Source: Effrenium voratum
Taxonomy: Eukaryota; Sar; Dinophyceae; Suessiales; Symbiodiniaceae
DNA: 64,000 bases
Assembly (NCBI GenBank): GCA_963377175.1
Contig: CAUJNA010002724.1
Coordinates: forward strand, 556,093 to 620,092
Direction of reading: 5' to 3'
Shown here piece after piece: positions 25,241 to 37,900 of this stretch (position 1 is its first letter; the number at the start of each line of letters is the position of its first letter). Under the pieces are notes generated by a model that saw nothing but the letters and a program-made list of their open reading frames with translations, ran no database searches and was not told the origin of the DNA. The translations under genes and the position numbers were made by a program.

Positions 25241-25419
25241 GAGATTGCGCTGTCACTTGTAGCTTTGCTTTACAAGGCGGCATCCTCAGCAACACCGGCG
25301 GTAAGGATGGTCCCGGGGCGTTCCGCGAGGATTCTGGGAGGGTGTGGCGCTGTTGGGGATATCGCCCGAGCTTATTTTTCAAACAACGTAGGGGGGGTCA
25401 TTGTATTTTTCAAGGCCAG

Positions 25420-25543
25420 GGCCTTGTGAACCGGCACGCTCAACTGCGGGACCCGGCGCGGCGGGCCTACGTCAACCCTTGTGACCCGGGCCATCCGCTG
25501 CGTGAGCTCAACTTGAACATCCCACCCAGCAGCGTTCAGCAAG
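25420..25543 (+). CDS. Candidate plus-strand exon
   Basis: After CAG|GGC the plus strand reads RHAQLRDPARRAYVNPCDPG and then HPLRELNLNIPPSSVQQ, with a possible GT donor (CAAG|GTTTCG). Its orientation is opposite to the other exons. Part of it (25496-25525) recurs inverted at 25656-25685, so it may be part of a repeat. Confidence 0.3.
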
Positions 25544-25685
25544 GTTTCGGGCGCGGCTGATACACTAAATCAAGTTGAAGCACGTTGGCGCCGGCCAGTG
25601 TTTGACGTTCTTTGAAGCGATGCAAAAATAGGCAGAAGAATTGCGGAAGAGCTGCGTGGGATGTTCAAGTTGAGCTCATGCAGCG
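25496..25685. repeat. 30-bp inverted repeat
   Basis: 25496-25525 (CGCTGCGTGAGCTCAACTTG...) is the inverse complement of 25656-25685 with one mismatch; the loop is 130 bases. Confidence 0.75.
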
Positions 25686-26349
25686 TGCAGGTTGGTGCTG
25701 AGCCCAGCGAGCGGGAAGCATGCAGGGCGGTGTGCTTGGGGCGGGGGTAGGGCTCGGGGTGTGCAGCGCGAAGGTTGATTTGAAGCCCAAAAACATTTTA
25801 GTTTACCGACTTTGGGGTCTCAGCCCAAATAGGCTCCGGGGTGGTCCGGGGCGGCGAGATAAGGTTCCACGAGGGTTCCACAAGGGTTCCACCAGGTTTG
25901 ACGAGACTTCCACAAGGTTCTGTGAGGGTTGCGGGGTGGTGCGAGCACCAAAAAAGAGCACCGCGTGCTGTTGGGGAGTGTCACCTGAGCTTTGTTTACT
26001 GTTAGGGGGGTTCCCCGATGTTTTACACAACCAGGGGTTGGTTGTGTTTCCCATCCTTGGCACACCTTCTTGTCTGCAGCCTGTAAAAAAAGGTCAGAAC
26101 CAGAACCAAACCATCAAGCAAATGCAACAAATACCAAAAATGAAGCCGTTGAAACATGGGTATGTCTTTGTAAAGGGGACACCTTCTAAACAACAAACAA
26201 CGGGCACCCTCAAAACAATACCTATTCAACCGCCTAAGAAGTTGGCTTGGCTGAACTAGGCTGCAAGCACACAGGCACCAAAAAGTCAATCCGACTGCAC
26301 GCGGCCTCAAGCATGCTGGCTGACGCGGAGGCAAACAAGGTCTAAGCGC

Positions 26350-26440
26350 TCAATCTTCCTCATCCTGTGTCTTGTGGCTCAGCATAGCTTCAGCAGCTGC
26401 TCGCTTTTCCTGCGTGAGTCGCACGTATACAGGCACAGTT
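26350..26440 (-). CDS. Candidate terminal exon with stop codon
   Basis: The frame reads RERITVPVYVRLTQEKRAAA, then EAMLSHKTQDEED, to a TGA at 26350-26352. The end is helical and charged, as in a real C-terminus. The 5' boundary is unclear because the frame stays open for about 60 further bases. It could end the gene that includes 29102-29212, or a separate gene. Confidence 0.4.
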
Positions 26441-26768
26441 ATGCGCTCCCGGCTGGACACAGACGAGATGCTGCGGCCAAGCGGTCCAGCAAGCAAAAAG
26501 AAAGCTCCCGTAACTCGCGGTCAAAATTGCTTGGAGCGTTTGCAAGCCTGGCTCCGAAAAATGTCACATCAGCAGCCTGATTTCATCTGCTTAGTTCCTT
26601 GACTGCTCTGGCTTTGACCTGCGCCTCAGTCGGGAGCCAGAAGATGCCTTGCATTGTCCCGGCTGTGGCACCAGCCGTTAGAGGCTCCGACTCCAGACTG
26701 GCTGTCCCTGGCCACTGGGAGCCTTTCACTTCAGTCTGACGCTGACGGACCCGTCACAAGCTCTGTCG

Positions 26769-26960
26769 ATGCGGCGATGCGGCGATGCGGCGATCCGGTT
26801 GCGCCACGCGGTCGGAGGTCACAGTCTGACCACCCCAAACCTGTCGGGGGGGGGGGGGGAAAAGGCGCCTGGGGGGCACCCAGCCAGCTTTGAAGCCCAG
26901 ACCCTTCGAGGCCTTAAGGCCTTAAGGCCTGGCAAGAGGCAAGAGGCAAGAGGCAAGAGG
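26769..26960. repeat. Cluster of small tandem repeats
   Basis: Nine-base GATGCGGC units, a run of G, two AAGGCCTT units and four GGCAAGA units. Confidence 0.6.
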
Positions 26961-27264
26961 GCTTCCCTCAACGGCGGAGAATACGACGAGAAACCACCGA
27001 CCACCAACAAATGATACCCGTAAACCTGCAAAACTGCCAAACGCCATTAAACAAAAACACATTCCTGAAAAGAAAACGGACTGGGGAACCTCAAAAGAAA
27101 AAAACAGATGCAAATGCACAAGCAGACTGACACACAGACACACAACAGATCTAAAGAAGGGACGGCCCCCTATTCAAGCAAGGCGCTGCGATCAAGGACT
27201 GCGGCGTGGGCGCCAAGCCGCTTTGCCTCAGGCAAGCGAAGGGTGAGGCGTTGATTGGTACCTT

Positions 27265-27363
27265 CCATTTGGTTAAGACCCCTGGAAAAATGAGAAACTA
27301 TTTCCACTAGTGATAAATTCCTTTTAAACCAACAGGGGACAAAATATTCATTTCAGCAAATGG
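27265..27363. mobile_element. TIR family A copy 6
   Basis: CCATTTGGTTAAGACCCCTG to CAGCAAATGG; core CCACTAGTGATAAATTCC. Confidence 0.7.
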
Positions 27364-28449
27364 AAGGTACTCGAATGGCTAGGTGCTCTCGAATTGTGGA
27401 ACCCGCCCAGCCTGTCTGGCCGCTGGCTGTGGTTGCTGGAGGCTGTCCAATGGTGGAATTGCCCCCCAAACCCAAAAAAAAGAAAAAGGAACAGGACTGC
27501 AGAAAGGACCCTGTTAGGAATTACAAGGGCCAAAAAGGCCCTCGTAACGCATTGCGAAGCGTTACAAAGGCCTGGTGGGTGCTGTTAGCCGAGATTGGAT
27601 GGCTGTCATCAGCTTTTGAATATTCATCAAGGACTGCCGTCGTGCACTCAGGGTGTACCCAGAATGCTTCCAAGCTATATATCCCCGCCCCCCGGTGTAC
27701 CCTTGGAATCCCAACAAGGCTCGTGTTTTTTTTTTTTTTGTCTGGCTGACTGTTCAAGGGCAAGCGGGCAAAACGAACATACCGACCGATCTGCCGAGGA
27801 AGTCGCGGATTCCAAGAGTTCATCGCGCGCTGAAGGGCTTTAATCGGGCTGGACTGCGGTGTGTGCCCTATTTGGAGTTGCTATCCTTGTTTATCCGGAA
27901 AAAAAGGGGATACCAAAAGGGAAAACCTCACCTTTTAGGGGTCCACCAAATTATTGACTCATACCTCAAAGATGGGTTCGTGCTTGTCCGCTTTTGAGGA
28001 TCTGAGGGGTGCTGGGCTGCCTTTTGGTCTTGACGGAAGCTGCTCCAGAACGTTCCGGCGGCTCTGTCATGATATGTTGTCTACTGGATACACAAACATA
28101 TGCAAATATAGGCGTTCATGCAATGTAGCTGCCTTGTTGCAACTGCCTTTCTTCCTTGCTCTTTTGCTTGCTCAAGCATTTGCGGTAAACAGCCGCTCCT
28201 GCTTTTCTCAATTTGAGCCAAGGCGTTTATTACCACGTGTTCCCTGCCCGTGATCAGCCCGCAGTTCGGCTGATTTCTCGAATTGGCCCTGTGAAAAAAC
28301 ATCATTTACCCTCCCACCAATCAACATGGAACCTGACGTGCGGGACTCGGTCATGGTCCAAACCAGGACCCCCTGTCAGGTTGCATGTCAATTGGTGTTA
28401 CCAGCCATTTACTTGGCTGACGTTGCAAAGGGGAGCAAACAAACATAGT

Positions 28450-28530
28450 TTAGCTGTTCAGTGGGGAATTCCCACCAAACCACAATAAGCAAAAATGTAA
28501 ATTGAATGACAACAACAACCATGTTGAGGG
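28450..28530. mobile_element. Interspersed family J copy 1
   Basis: Family J contains GGGGATTTCCCACTAAACC, CACAATAAGCAAACATGTAA and CAACAACAACCATG. This copy has GGGGAATTCCCACCAAACC. Confidence 0.55.
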
Positions 28531-29101
28531 TGTTCCAAAAAAGAAAAATGATGGCCAAGTGTATGTTGGTCCACTGTCAGCCCAACCTTTGCCTCTTTTG
28601 CCAGGTGAAACCTGCACGTGGCCGCGCCGGGAGCCCAATTTCAGCGCCCCGGTGAAACGGTGACACGAGATGAGAACTTTACTCAGTCACGGCATAGTGA
28701 AATTATCGGGTAGACGCGCGATGCCGCGGGGGCAAAACCGCAATGCCAAGTTGCTTCAAAAAATGGAATCGACTTCCTGTGATGCGAATCCGTCCGTCCT
28801 TTCCAATAGGCAAATTAAATGGTTGCTTCAAGAAGATCAGAAAGATATGCTATGACATGCAGGAGAAGCAGAGTGATGGATCTCGAGCAAATGGAAAAGG
28901 CGATGGTGGTTGATGCAAGCCTTTCGGGGACCCCCAAATGGCTTCGATTTTCCTCTTTCCCTTTACACCCAGAGGATAGGAATGAGCGTCCCACCTCGAC
29001 AAGAAGGGCTCAAATCCGACCAAACCAAACCGCCAATCAAAGGATGATCTGAGAAAACCACTCTCTCTCTCTCACACACACACACCTTTTGCGGTTGCCG
29101 C

Positions 29102-29212
29102 CTGGCACGTCGTCTTCCCAAGCATTAACACTCGCGGCACGAAGGCTCTCCTCATCCGTCGGCCGCGGCTAAAGCGGCGCTTTGTCGGAGAGTCATCTGC
29201 TCCTCTACTCTC
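29102..29212 (-). CDS. Candidate exon, basic, unrecognised
   Basis: Thirty-seven open codons, phase 0/0, CAG|GAG to a GC donor (CAG|GCGGCA). Includes DDSPTKRRFSRGRRMRRAFV. It may belong downstream of CFAP57 exon e12 or to another gene. Confidence 0.35.
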
Positions 29213-29552
29213 CTGCGAGTGGTTCAGGGGGACTCTTGCGGGGAAATCACGGGCTTTGATTGTTTCTCACTGTCTTCTTTGGGCATTGTTCTGTTCTATG
29301 ATTGAACATGCTTGTGTTTTGCGTTTGTGTGGACGTACTTGGAACTCCTCTGCCGCATGCCACCGTTTGTCGAACATGTGTCATTCCCTGATCCGAGTTG
29401 AAATCATGAGCCCTTCCGGTCTGAAAAAAAGGTTAACATATCCACGAATTCGTGGATCTCCAAGGATCTTTGGTTGTCTCAAAATTAGGGGCATCTATTT
29501 GGCGCTTGGTCTCCTTTTCTGGGTTGACGTTCGAAGGGAAGCAACAATTCAA

Positions 29553-29636
29553 ATCTTAGCAGTTAAGTGGGGATTGCCCACTAAACCACAATAAGCAAAC
29601 ATGTAACATGTTTCCCAACAACAACCATGTTTTGAG
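29553..29636. mobile_element. Interspersed family J copy 2
   Basis: Contains AGCAGTTAAGTGGGGATTGC, CCACAATAAGCAAACATG and CCCAACAACAACCATG. Confidence 0.6.
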
Positions 29637-30275
29637 AAACCCATTTATCTACACAGCCAGGAAGAATCAGAGTACTGCACTAGACGAGTCTGCTTTTGCG
29701 ATGGGACCGCAGAATCTAGTGCTCCGATCAAGGGTGTTACCTCCTCCCCCACCCAATTGTGTCTTTGAAGTGGATAGATCTGAATGATCTGATGTTGACC
29801 CGGATCAAACCCCTCCTATCAACTAGGGGGTGTTCTCTCCAAATGAATCCCCACTCAACCCAGGGAGATTGATCTAGAGTCACATTATCTTCGATGAATC
29901 ATGGAAGTGGAAAGGGAAGTTCCCTGAAAGGAAAGTTTCGTCTTCCGAACCGTCAGCTGTCATGGGAGGCAAGCTGCACTGGCGAGGAACTTGAATTCAT
30001 GACGAAACACATCCAAAGGCGGTGACACTGTTGCAGGCTCTGAATCCCAGGTTGAAACTGCAGTTTGCTCTCCTTTGACCCCTCCCAAAAAACAAAAAAA
30101 TCATCCCAAAGTTCGGATTTGCCTCCCAACTCCTGGTTGGAATCATGGATCGCACCTTCTTAATCCGAAGTAGTCGTACCAGTTTACAAGGAGAAATCGG
30201 AGGTACCACGCCTCACCCGAAATCTTGGCCCTTTGAATTCATCTTTCTCGCTCGCAACTCAATTGACGTGATCTT

Positions 30276-30380
30276 CCATTTGGTTAAGACCCCTGGAAAA
30301 AATAAGAAGATACTTTCAGTAGTGATAAATTACTTTTAAAACCAACAAGGGGAAAAAGCACAATATTATTCAGCAAATGG
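30276..30380. mobile_element. TIR family A copy 7
   Basis: CCATTTGGTTAAGACCCCTG to TTCAGCAAATGG; core TCAGTAGTGATAAATTAC. Confidence 0.7.
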
Positions 30381-30844
30381 ACGGGATTTGCGGTATTGAC
30401 CAAGGGCCAGCATGGTCAAGTGAACCGTATTTCTTTGCTGGTGCGATAGGTATGGTTCCGGGTGTTGGGAATGCTTTTCCAGGGATCCCCTGAGGACGCC
30501 ACGAGGATGGCTTGAATTGGGGTGATTCCATTTCTCAGGGCCCCTCCCCTTCGAACCCGAGCAATCTTTCGGATGCGGTTCGCACGCTTGAACATGAGGC
30601 TTGAACTCCTGGATCGCCAGTTGCGATCGTTGTTTTCCATGCACTTTACCCCCAAAATCCAGCAACAGTGACTGAACAAAGCAGCAACTTGGTTATCTAG
30701 GTGGGTCTTGTAGAGGGTTGATTGAACATCACCCCGAACCAAACCACAAATCCAAAGCACCAAGTACCCCCAGCCTTCATCTTCGGACCCAAGCTGGCTT
30801 CACCCCCCGAAAAACGAAAAAGCGAATACTTTCGGCTACACTTC

Positions 30845-31072
30845 CACGTGCTTAAGCCCCGTGGAAAACAAATACACATGTCCCTAGTGATAAATCCCCG
30901 TTGAAACCAACAAAGGATAACAAGACATGGCCATGGGTCAAAATAACGCACCCCCAGTGAACATCCCAATCCCCACTCAAATGGGTTCTAAAATGGGTGG
31001 TGAATTCACCAACCAAAATGGGATCCGATCCAAAACGGTTTCGACAACCACAGCCATATATTCAGCAAATGG
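30845..31072. mobile_element. TIR family A copy 8, interrupted by a family E element
   Basis: The left part (CTTAAGCCCCGTGGAAAA, CTAGTGATAAATCCCC, CCAACAAAGG) and the right end (ATTCAGCAAATGG) flank a complete family E element at 30927-31058. Family E therefore inserted after family A here. Confidence 0.7.
30927..31058. mobile_element. TIR family E copy 5, inserted in a family A copy
   Basis: ATGGCCATGGGTCAAAATAA to ACCACAGCCATAT, flanked on both sides by parts of one family A element. Confidence 0.7.
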
Positions 31073-31204
31073 AAGTACCTTCCTCGCCTTCAGGGTCACA
31101 GAGGCTGTATTTCCCCAAAGAGGTTGATCAATTGACCGGTGGTTCCCGGTGAAACGATTGCCACGTTTGCAGGTTCCCTTTACTTGGTTGACGTTGGAAG
31201 GGGA

Positions 31205-31300
31205 GCAAAAAATCAAACTTTAGCAGCTAAGTGGGGATTTCCCACTAAACCACAATAAGCAACAATATAAATTGTTTCCCAACAACAAGCATGTTTAAGG
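31205..31300. mobile_element. Interspersed family J copy 3
   Basis: Contains AGCAGCTAAGTGGGGATTTC, CCACAATAAGCAACAATA and CAACAACAAGCATG. The phrase TTGACGTTGGAAGGGGAGC just before it also precedes copy 1 in altered form. Confidence 0.6.
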
Positions 31301-31390
31301 GACATTGAGGAAACCCTGATTTAAGACACCGAGCAAGAACTCTGGGACTGACCTTGAAAGACCAATTAAGCAAATCAGCTTCCCTCCGAT

Positions 31391-31491
31391 TGGTGGTTTG
31401 GAGCCCGGCGGTTGGCTAAGTGGTCTCCGGTCTACAAGTTACTCTCTACAAAAGCCAGGGTTCATATTCAAACCTCCCGTCCAAACCACCA
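31391..31491. mobile_element. TIR family H copy 1 with tRNA-like core
   Basis: Arms TGGTGGTTTGGA and TCCAAACCACC. Inside, TTGGCTAAGTGG matches a pol III A box (TRGYNNARNNG) and GGGTTCATATTCAAAC resembles a B box, at tRNA-like spacing with TCCGGTCTACAAG between. It looks like a tRNA-derived SINE core or degenerate tRNA inside an inverted-repeat element. Confidence 0.5.
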
Positions 31492-31823
31492 AGCAAGAGT
31501 TGCCTAAACAAAACAGGATTCCGAGAAGCCAAGCGAAAACAAAACAACCATTACCGCGCCAAGAGGGAACTCATTTTGACACAGCCAAAAGGTGAGTGTC
31601 CAACCATCCAACAATGTAAATATAGAACCCTGGATCAAAGGAACCCAACAGAAATCAAAGCACCATCTGCTTTTCTCGGATAGGCGACACATCCGATGTC
31701 CCCGTCGTGGTTTCCGCTGAAACGATGGCCACTTTTGGAAGTTGCCGTCAAAAGGGAAATGGCTCGGAACTTTTTACTATGTTCACGGACTACCTGAAAC
31801 CAAAACGATGGAAACTCGGGCGC

Positions 31824-31904
31824 TGTGTTGGTCCTTCTCAACTCGTCCAGCTGAGTCTTGTTGGTCTCAACCTCCTTTGTCAGCGTGGTCACGTCCGTCG
31901 ACGC
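31824..31904 (-). CDS. CFAP57: CFAP57-like exon e12 (last found)
   Basis: Twenty-seven codons including [18 protein letters not shown], phase 0 at both ends. Acceptor AAG|GCG; donor GC (ACA|GCGCCC). It is coiled-coil-like but lacks a diagnostic motif, so its place in the gene rests on strand, phase and splice pattern. Confidence 0.6.
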
Positions 31905-34900
31905 CTTCCCTGGAGAGCCTGACGCGGTGTTCGGCGGGTTTCGGTGGGTCGGGCCAAAGCTCGGCTCGGTCTGGTAGCGGCGAGGAGCCTTCATGGTGCA
32001 GAATCCCTCAGAATGGTGTCCCTGTATTTCCCTCATCCTGTGGATGGACAAAATCCTGCACCACCTAAGAAACGGAATGAGGATTCCCCCTGAAATACGA
32101 ACAAACAATGGTTTCTCATGGTTTCTGAGGTGGTGCGAAGGGATTTCGTCCATCCACACGAGTCAAAAGGCGAACCTGGGTTTTAAAACGAATTCTCACT
32201 TGAAAAGATCCAACCAAAGGTGACCCGTTGGAACCTGATCAAACCTGGGCGACGTCGCTTTTCAGGAAGTGATCATTTTGGACCCTCTGGGTGTGATTCG
32301 ATTAGAGCAATGCAACTGGCCTTAAGGTTGATGCTCAAAGTACGGAGCAATTGGCGAAGCTAAACCCATGTAACTTCCCCCAAGCTACAAATACAAGGGA
32401 AAGACAAAGGAAACATCTGCTTGTCAGGCTTTCGTATATCTCCCCTTTGAACCTCACCCCAAAAGGAACTACTTCTAAAGTGGCAACCTGTTCACAACCA
32501 AAAGGTCACGTTGAAAGTCCAAAAAAGAGAAGTCTAAGAACTCCCTCTTGCGCCCTCGAAAGACACGGCGCGCGCGACTTCGAGTTCCAAAAGACCGACG
32601 CCCACGAAACCACCGGGGTTTTTCCATACGGCCAGGACTACGGGCAGCCAACTGTACCAACTAGGAAAGTCCCCCAATCAGCCATCGGGGAACCCACCAG
32701 CGCAAAAAAAGAAAAGAAGAAAAACAACGGCCATCCCCAAGGCATCAAACCACTTGCTCCCAACCACGGCCAAAAATTCATTCCGGCGCTCGCCTGGGCT
32801 TGAGCTCTTCAGCTTGCTCACATGAAGGCGCTGCTGTTGCCGTTCCCGCTTGAGGTAATCGATCTCCCGACGCCTCGACTAATTCTTTCCAAGAGGAGGA
32901 AAAATAACATCTGCGGGGCAAATGGCAAAAACCGAAGGGCCGAAGGGGTTGGCTGGGGTTCCCACCACAATACTGTGGATGGACGAAATCCTGCACCACT
33001 TTGAAACCATGGAAAAACCATTGTTTGTTGGTATTTACAAAGGAATCATCATTCCAGGGTTTCTTAGGTGGTGCAGGATTTCGTCCATCCACAGTATCAT
33101 TCCAAAAGTAATGGGTGTCCAAAGATCCAACCCAGCAGCCGAGGATTTCGCGGGAGTTCGCGATTCGCCCTCGATTCATTCGGCCTTTTTTGGGCTCAGC
33201 CTTGCTCCAAAGACCCGAACTCGCACGCCTTGCGTCCCACTCGTTGTGAAACCATTGACATCGGTATGTGTCAAAATCGGGGGAGGGGGGGGCCTTGAAA
33301 AACCTGTGGCTTCTCCTTCTGGGCTGCCCCTGCCCTTGAAAGCCGCCAAACACTCCAAGAGGGTGGTTTGGAGCCGACTCGGTGGTTAGGGATGGTTGCC
33401 CATATTATGCCAGAGGTTCAGGCCACCAACTCAGAGGCAGCTGAAAACTCTAGGGCGTCCGCAACAAGAACCTTCTACAGCTACCTTCCATGCCCATTCT
33501 TTCAACAAAATCCCGTTCTAGAAAACCTCCAGAATCCCGATCGGGAAAACGGCGATCGGTTTTTGAAGAGAACAATGGTTGAAAAGAATGGTTGGAATCA
33601 ACCCGTACAAACATACCAACTGCAACGAGGCTCAAGTTGTTGATCTCGATGATGAGTTGCACGTTCTCCTGCAGCACCCGGGTGTTATCTTGGCGGTGCA
33701 CGTCCGAGTCTTTGAGCAGCTTCTTCTTCAGATTCTCCACCTCAGCAATCCATAGGCCCCCTACCAAACATGAAACCCACCAGCTTAGGGCCCCTTGTAG
33801 AGATCTAGGCAGTGCTTGTTGAGAGTTGGGAGGGTATTGATGGTTTACTCATATCGGGTTGTCTTTAAATAGGGGAAGCTCCAAAACGCGCGCGGCTTTC
33901 CCTTCTTTTTTCCCCAAATAGGGTACTCTCAAAAGAGACAAGCCCATAGATCTATGCTTAAATCTGGTTTTTAAGCACAACTACGACCCCGTTCCCACTA
34001 TTTGGGCCCTGCTATGCGATTTCTGTGGGACAATTTCCCACTGGATCCTGTTCCTCCAGTTGGATCGGCCGATGAGCTCCGAAGAAAATGCGCGCAGGAA
34101 GCTGTACTATTGTCGGTCGACCATCCCGGTCTTTGGAGGCATAAGGCTGGAGTGATCGTGATACCCAAATAACTCTGCAACTTGGAGGTCTGGAGGACTA
34201 CAAGAAAGATCCATCCACTTTGGTCCTTTAGAAGGCATACACAAAACTAAGTCTAGAATCAGGGGTCCGACAGTATCGTGGTAAATAGCTGCTTTTCTAG
34301 TAAAGTGTTGACATGATACCATTAAACAAGTGGGAAACTGGTGTAGTGGGAGGCCTCTGCTTCAAACTCAGGGTGCTGACACTGGAGGATACCTACTATA
34401 CTATCAACCAATCCGGTCGAAAGGGCATGTAAAAGGAAACTCGCTTCGCCATGCAGGGTCCAGGTCCCTTTTTTGGAGCCTGTGTGGTGTTTCTACACCT
34501 TCATTCCAAGCTTTCAACCAATGGCAGGGAGGGTTATAGCTTGGCCCTGGCCATGGTTCTTTTGCTCCAAGGGCACTGAGCGTTGGCTCTACGAAACACC
34601 AGGGTGAGGCCGCGGGCGACAAGCGCTCGTCTCGGTGCTGACATAGCCCAGTGGATCCCAGATAGCCCTTGTAGGTACCCAGCTATTCTTCTTTTGGTCT
34701 TTAAAATGTTGTATTGAATTTGTCCCACAGTGTATGGGATGAGAGCACTAACACTGCCCACACTGTGTGGGGGTACAACCACTCTCCGAATCCTGGCTAA
34801 GCCAAAGCTACCAAAAAACGCCAAAAGCGTGGTCGTACAAGTAAATGGATCCACCGGGTAAGGCGTTAATCAGCTGCCCAAAGAAAGTGGTTTGGGAGGG

Positions 34901-37900
34901 TGGCTTGGATCTGCGGGGGCCAGCTCCGAGCCCATTTTGTTCAAGAAGAACCAAAGGTTCAAATCCCCCAAGCACTAATCCAAACCAAGTAAGCATTGGC
35001 TGACCATATATTTATCACATAATCCTGTTTATTTTTACGTATATTTTAGTGAATATTGTGGATGGCTGCCCAGAGTTTGCTTGCATGGCTCGGTACTTGG
35101 TCCCATACCAGTGGTCTTTGAAATCAGAATTGAACAGTTCAGCTGCCGGTCAGTCCATTGGGGTGCCATCTTTCAGGAGCAAATAGGGGTGCAATTAAAT
35201 ACATGGGTGTGTCTTTTTGAGGGTACCCCTTTTTGGGTGGGTTTAAACTTTCTTTGAAAAACAACAACCAAACAAACACACATTTTGGGGGTCCCCTAAA
35301 AAAAGACACACCCACATGGCTCCGAGAAAAAAGAAGAAGAACAAAACTTTAACAAAAAAATAAATAAAAAAAAATGTCTAAACCGGCGCCTGGTTCGCAC
35401 GTAGTGTTCACTGAGAACCGCGAGAGAACCACAGAGGCAACACCTTGCCACAATTCGAAAAAAAACGGAGAAGCTGCACGCACACACCCGCGCGCTCGCG
35501 CCAACAAATGCACGGAACCCAGGCGCACTCTTTTCGAGGTAGTCCCGCTGGCGGTTGTACTCGCGCTGGATGTCGCTGTCCAGCTCTTGCCTTTCGCGCT
35601 GGCTTCGAGGGCAGAAAGCTGGCGGGCCCCGCTTCCTCCCTGTTCAACGAGGGCTGATCCGAAGCCTTCAATCGGCCACCCGGGCCCTCAGATTCAAAAC
35701 GAGATGCTTAGGCGAGAAAGAAACCAAGACCAATTCCTCAAGCCCAGGAGTGCCTTTCACTCGGAACAGGGCCATTCCAGGCCCAAGAGCTGAATCCTGG
35801 CGTCAACCGGGATTGAGATGGGAAAACCCCCACCCTCCAAACAACCCCCCACTCACTCCAGGAAAAAACGTGGTGTATGCGCCATAGTGTCTATGTAGTG
35901 GATGTAGACTTTGTGTTGCCTTCGGGGTAGTTGCGGGCTGTAAACAATCATCTTGCCCCGGGGTATGGTCCATACAAACTTTGAAGCTTCGCTCTTGAAA
36001 AACCCATATGAGTCGCAATCAAAACACGGTACTGAAATGGTCTACCCCGAACCATCTAAAAAGAATTACCAAGGCGGCGGCAACCCATTTATGGCCGTGA
36101 CTGTCGATTACTACCCTCCAATTCCCCGGGTTTTGGTTGTGACTCATGCTTTAAAATCCCACTGGTGTCTTCCCTAAAAAAGAGACCCCATTGCTACACC
36201 CACTGCTTTATCCAATGAGTCTGCTTCAGAGGGGAAAAACAACTTGGAATTTCTGGTATGAACCTCTTGTGCGTGGGTGCGCAACTGAATTCTGACTCAA
36301 ATATGGGCAGAGTTGGTACCCTTTCTAGTTGGTTTTAAAGAGAAACCAAGAGGACAAGCTATTTTGCGGGTCCCTTCTACATACTCATGTATTAATATAT
36401 TGACGTATTCAACATGGCTAGTCTTTGTTATGACGAATCGCCCCTTAGATGGCTTTCCCACCCACAATGCATTTTTGGGTCCCGGAATCAACCCGATTCC
36501 CATTTTCGAACTGGGGAATTGGTACGAGAGTGTCGATTTCATTCTTCGGCATGCAAAGGCCCCGAATTTGCCAAGGCGCATGGAAAATCGGATTGACCAA
36601 CACGAAGCATTTTGAACAGCCCCGAACCCCCGCTTGTTTTCAGAACCCAAAAGGCTCGCGACCAGCCCGTCCCAAAAATGGCGAGGCCGTGTTCCTGTTG
36701 GTGTCAAACAAAGGGTTGCCGTGCCTCAAAAAAGAACATCGAGCCCCCATTGATGAATCTGATTTCTCAAGGCAGCCCTCCTGAGGGAGTAATCAAAACT
36801 CGTACACACGAAAACAGACCCCCAGAAACATCCCAATCTAGACCCGAGTGCTTCTGGGTAACCAAAACCGATGGGTATTCAAACAATACCTGGTCTCATG
36901 TAAACAATTCAAGAGGTGGCAGCGATGACCGGGATTCTCCCTTACTAACATTTTTCTACCTGGGCTTTGAGCAAGTGGCTCACCTGGTAAAATACAAGGT
37001 GATCACCCTTTGGACCCTTAACATTTCACAGGGCCCGAATCAGGGAAACCAAAAGGGTACTTCAGGTCGATTCACATTGGGCAGGGTACTTGAGTGTTTG
37101 GCCAAGTTAGTTGTTGCTAACCTGGAAAACCGCAAGTGGCGATCACCACTTGCTAACTTGGCGAATCGAACATCCAAATAGCCCATTGGTGGTTTGGATT
37201 GGTGAGATCTGGACTTGGATTTGAGCCCCTAAGTCTTGTAGAGGGTAAAAAGGGAAACCGTCCCGAACCTCCAAACCACCTTGTTGGCATGTAGTGCTCG
37301 GCCAAGGGGCTTCTTCACACCGTTGGGCACGTACTTCTTGTAGAGCGCGGTGGCCGACTCCTTCAGCAGGCGAGGCTCCTGAATGAACTGCACACACCTC
37401 AGCCAAAAAAAGTGCCGCAACGGATTGAAAGGCAATTGTTCACAAACACAACAAACACCACCTCTAGAACATCTCAGGTTTTTGTTCTAGAAGAAATATC
37501 CTTAAAGAGCAATTGCCAAATGGAGGACTCTGCGTTGGGTTCTCGCAGAGTGAAAAGGAAAGCAAGGGAATCCTCTGAAGCCCGACTGACGATCAGGCCA
37601 AAAATAGCAACAACAAGTGGAGCCCCTCTGTGGATGGACAAAACATCCCACAATCAGTTCGGAGAAGTGAAACTTTCTGGTTGGTAAACCACCTGGTGCG
37701 AAGTGGATATGTTACCCATCCGCCATAATGGCCTTCACCGCAAGGGGAGTCATAGCCTAGCTGTCGACTCGACTTGCATTTTTTGTTTCACCAGTTGTGG
37801 GGTCCAGAGCTAAATGCCCCAGGGGCCCCTTAGGCCGCTTCCCCTGGCCCGCGTGATCTGCCTAGATTTCCCGGCGACGACTCGCACCGGCCTTTCAAGC

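Noticed and set aside
29950..30030. Possible CFAP57 last exon (LPPMTADGSEDE frame)
   Set aside because: The acceptor would be AG followed by C, unlike all others, and the phase cannot be tied to e12.
31391..31491. A functional tRNA gene
   Set aside because: Only A- and B-box resemblance is present. I cannot draw an acceptor stem or anticodon arm that pairs.
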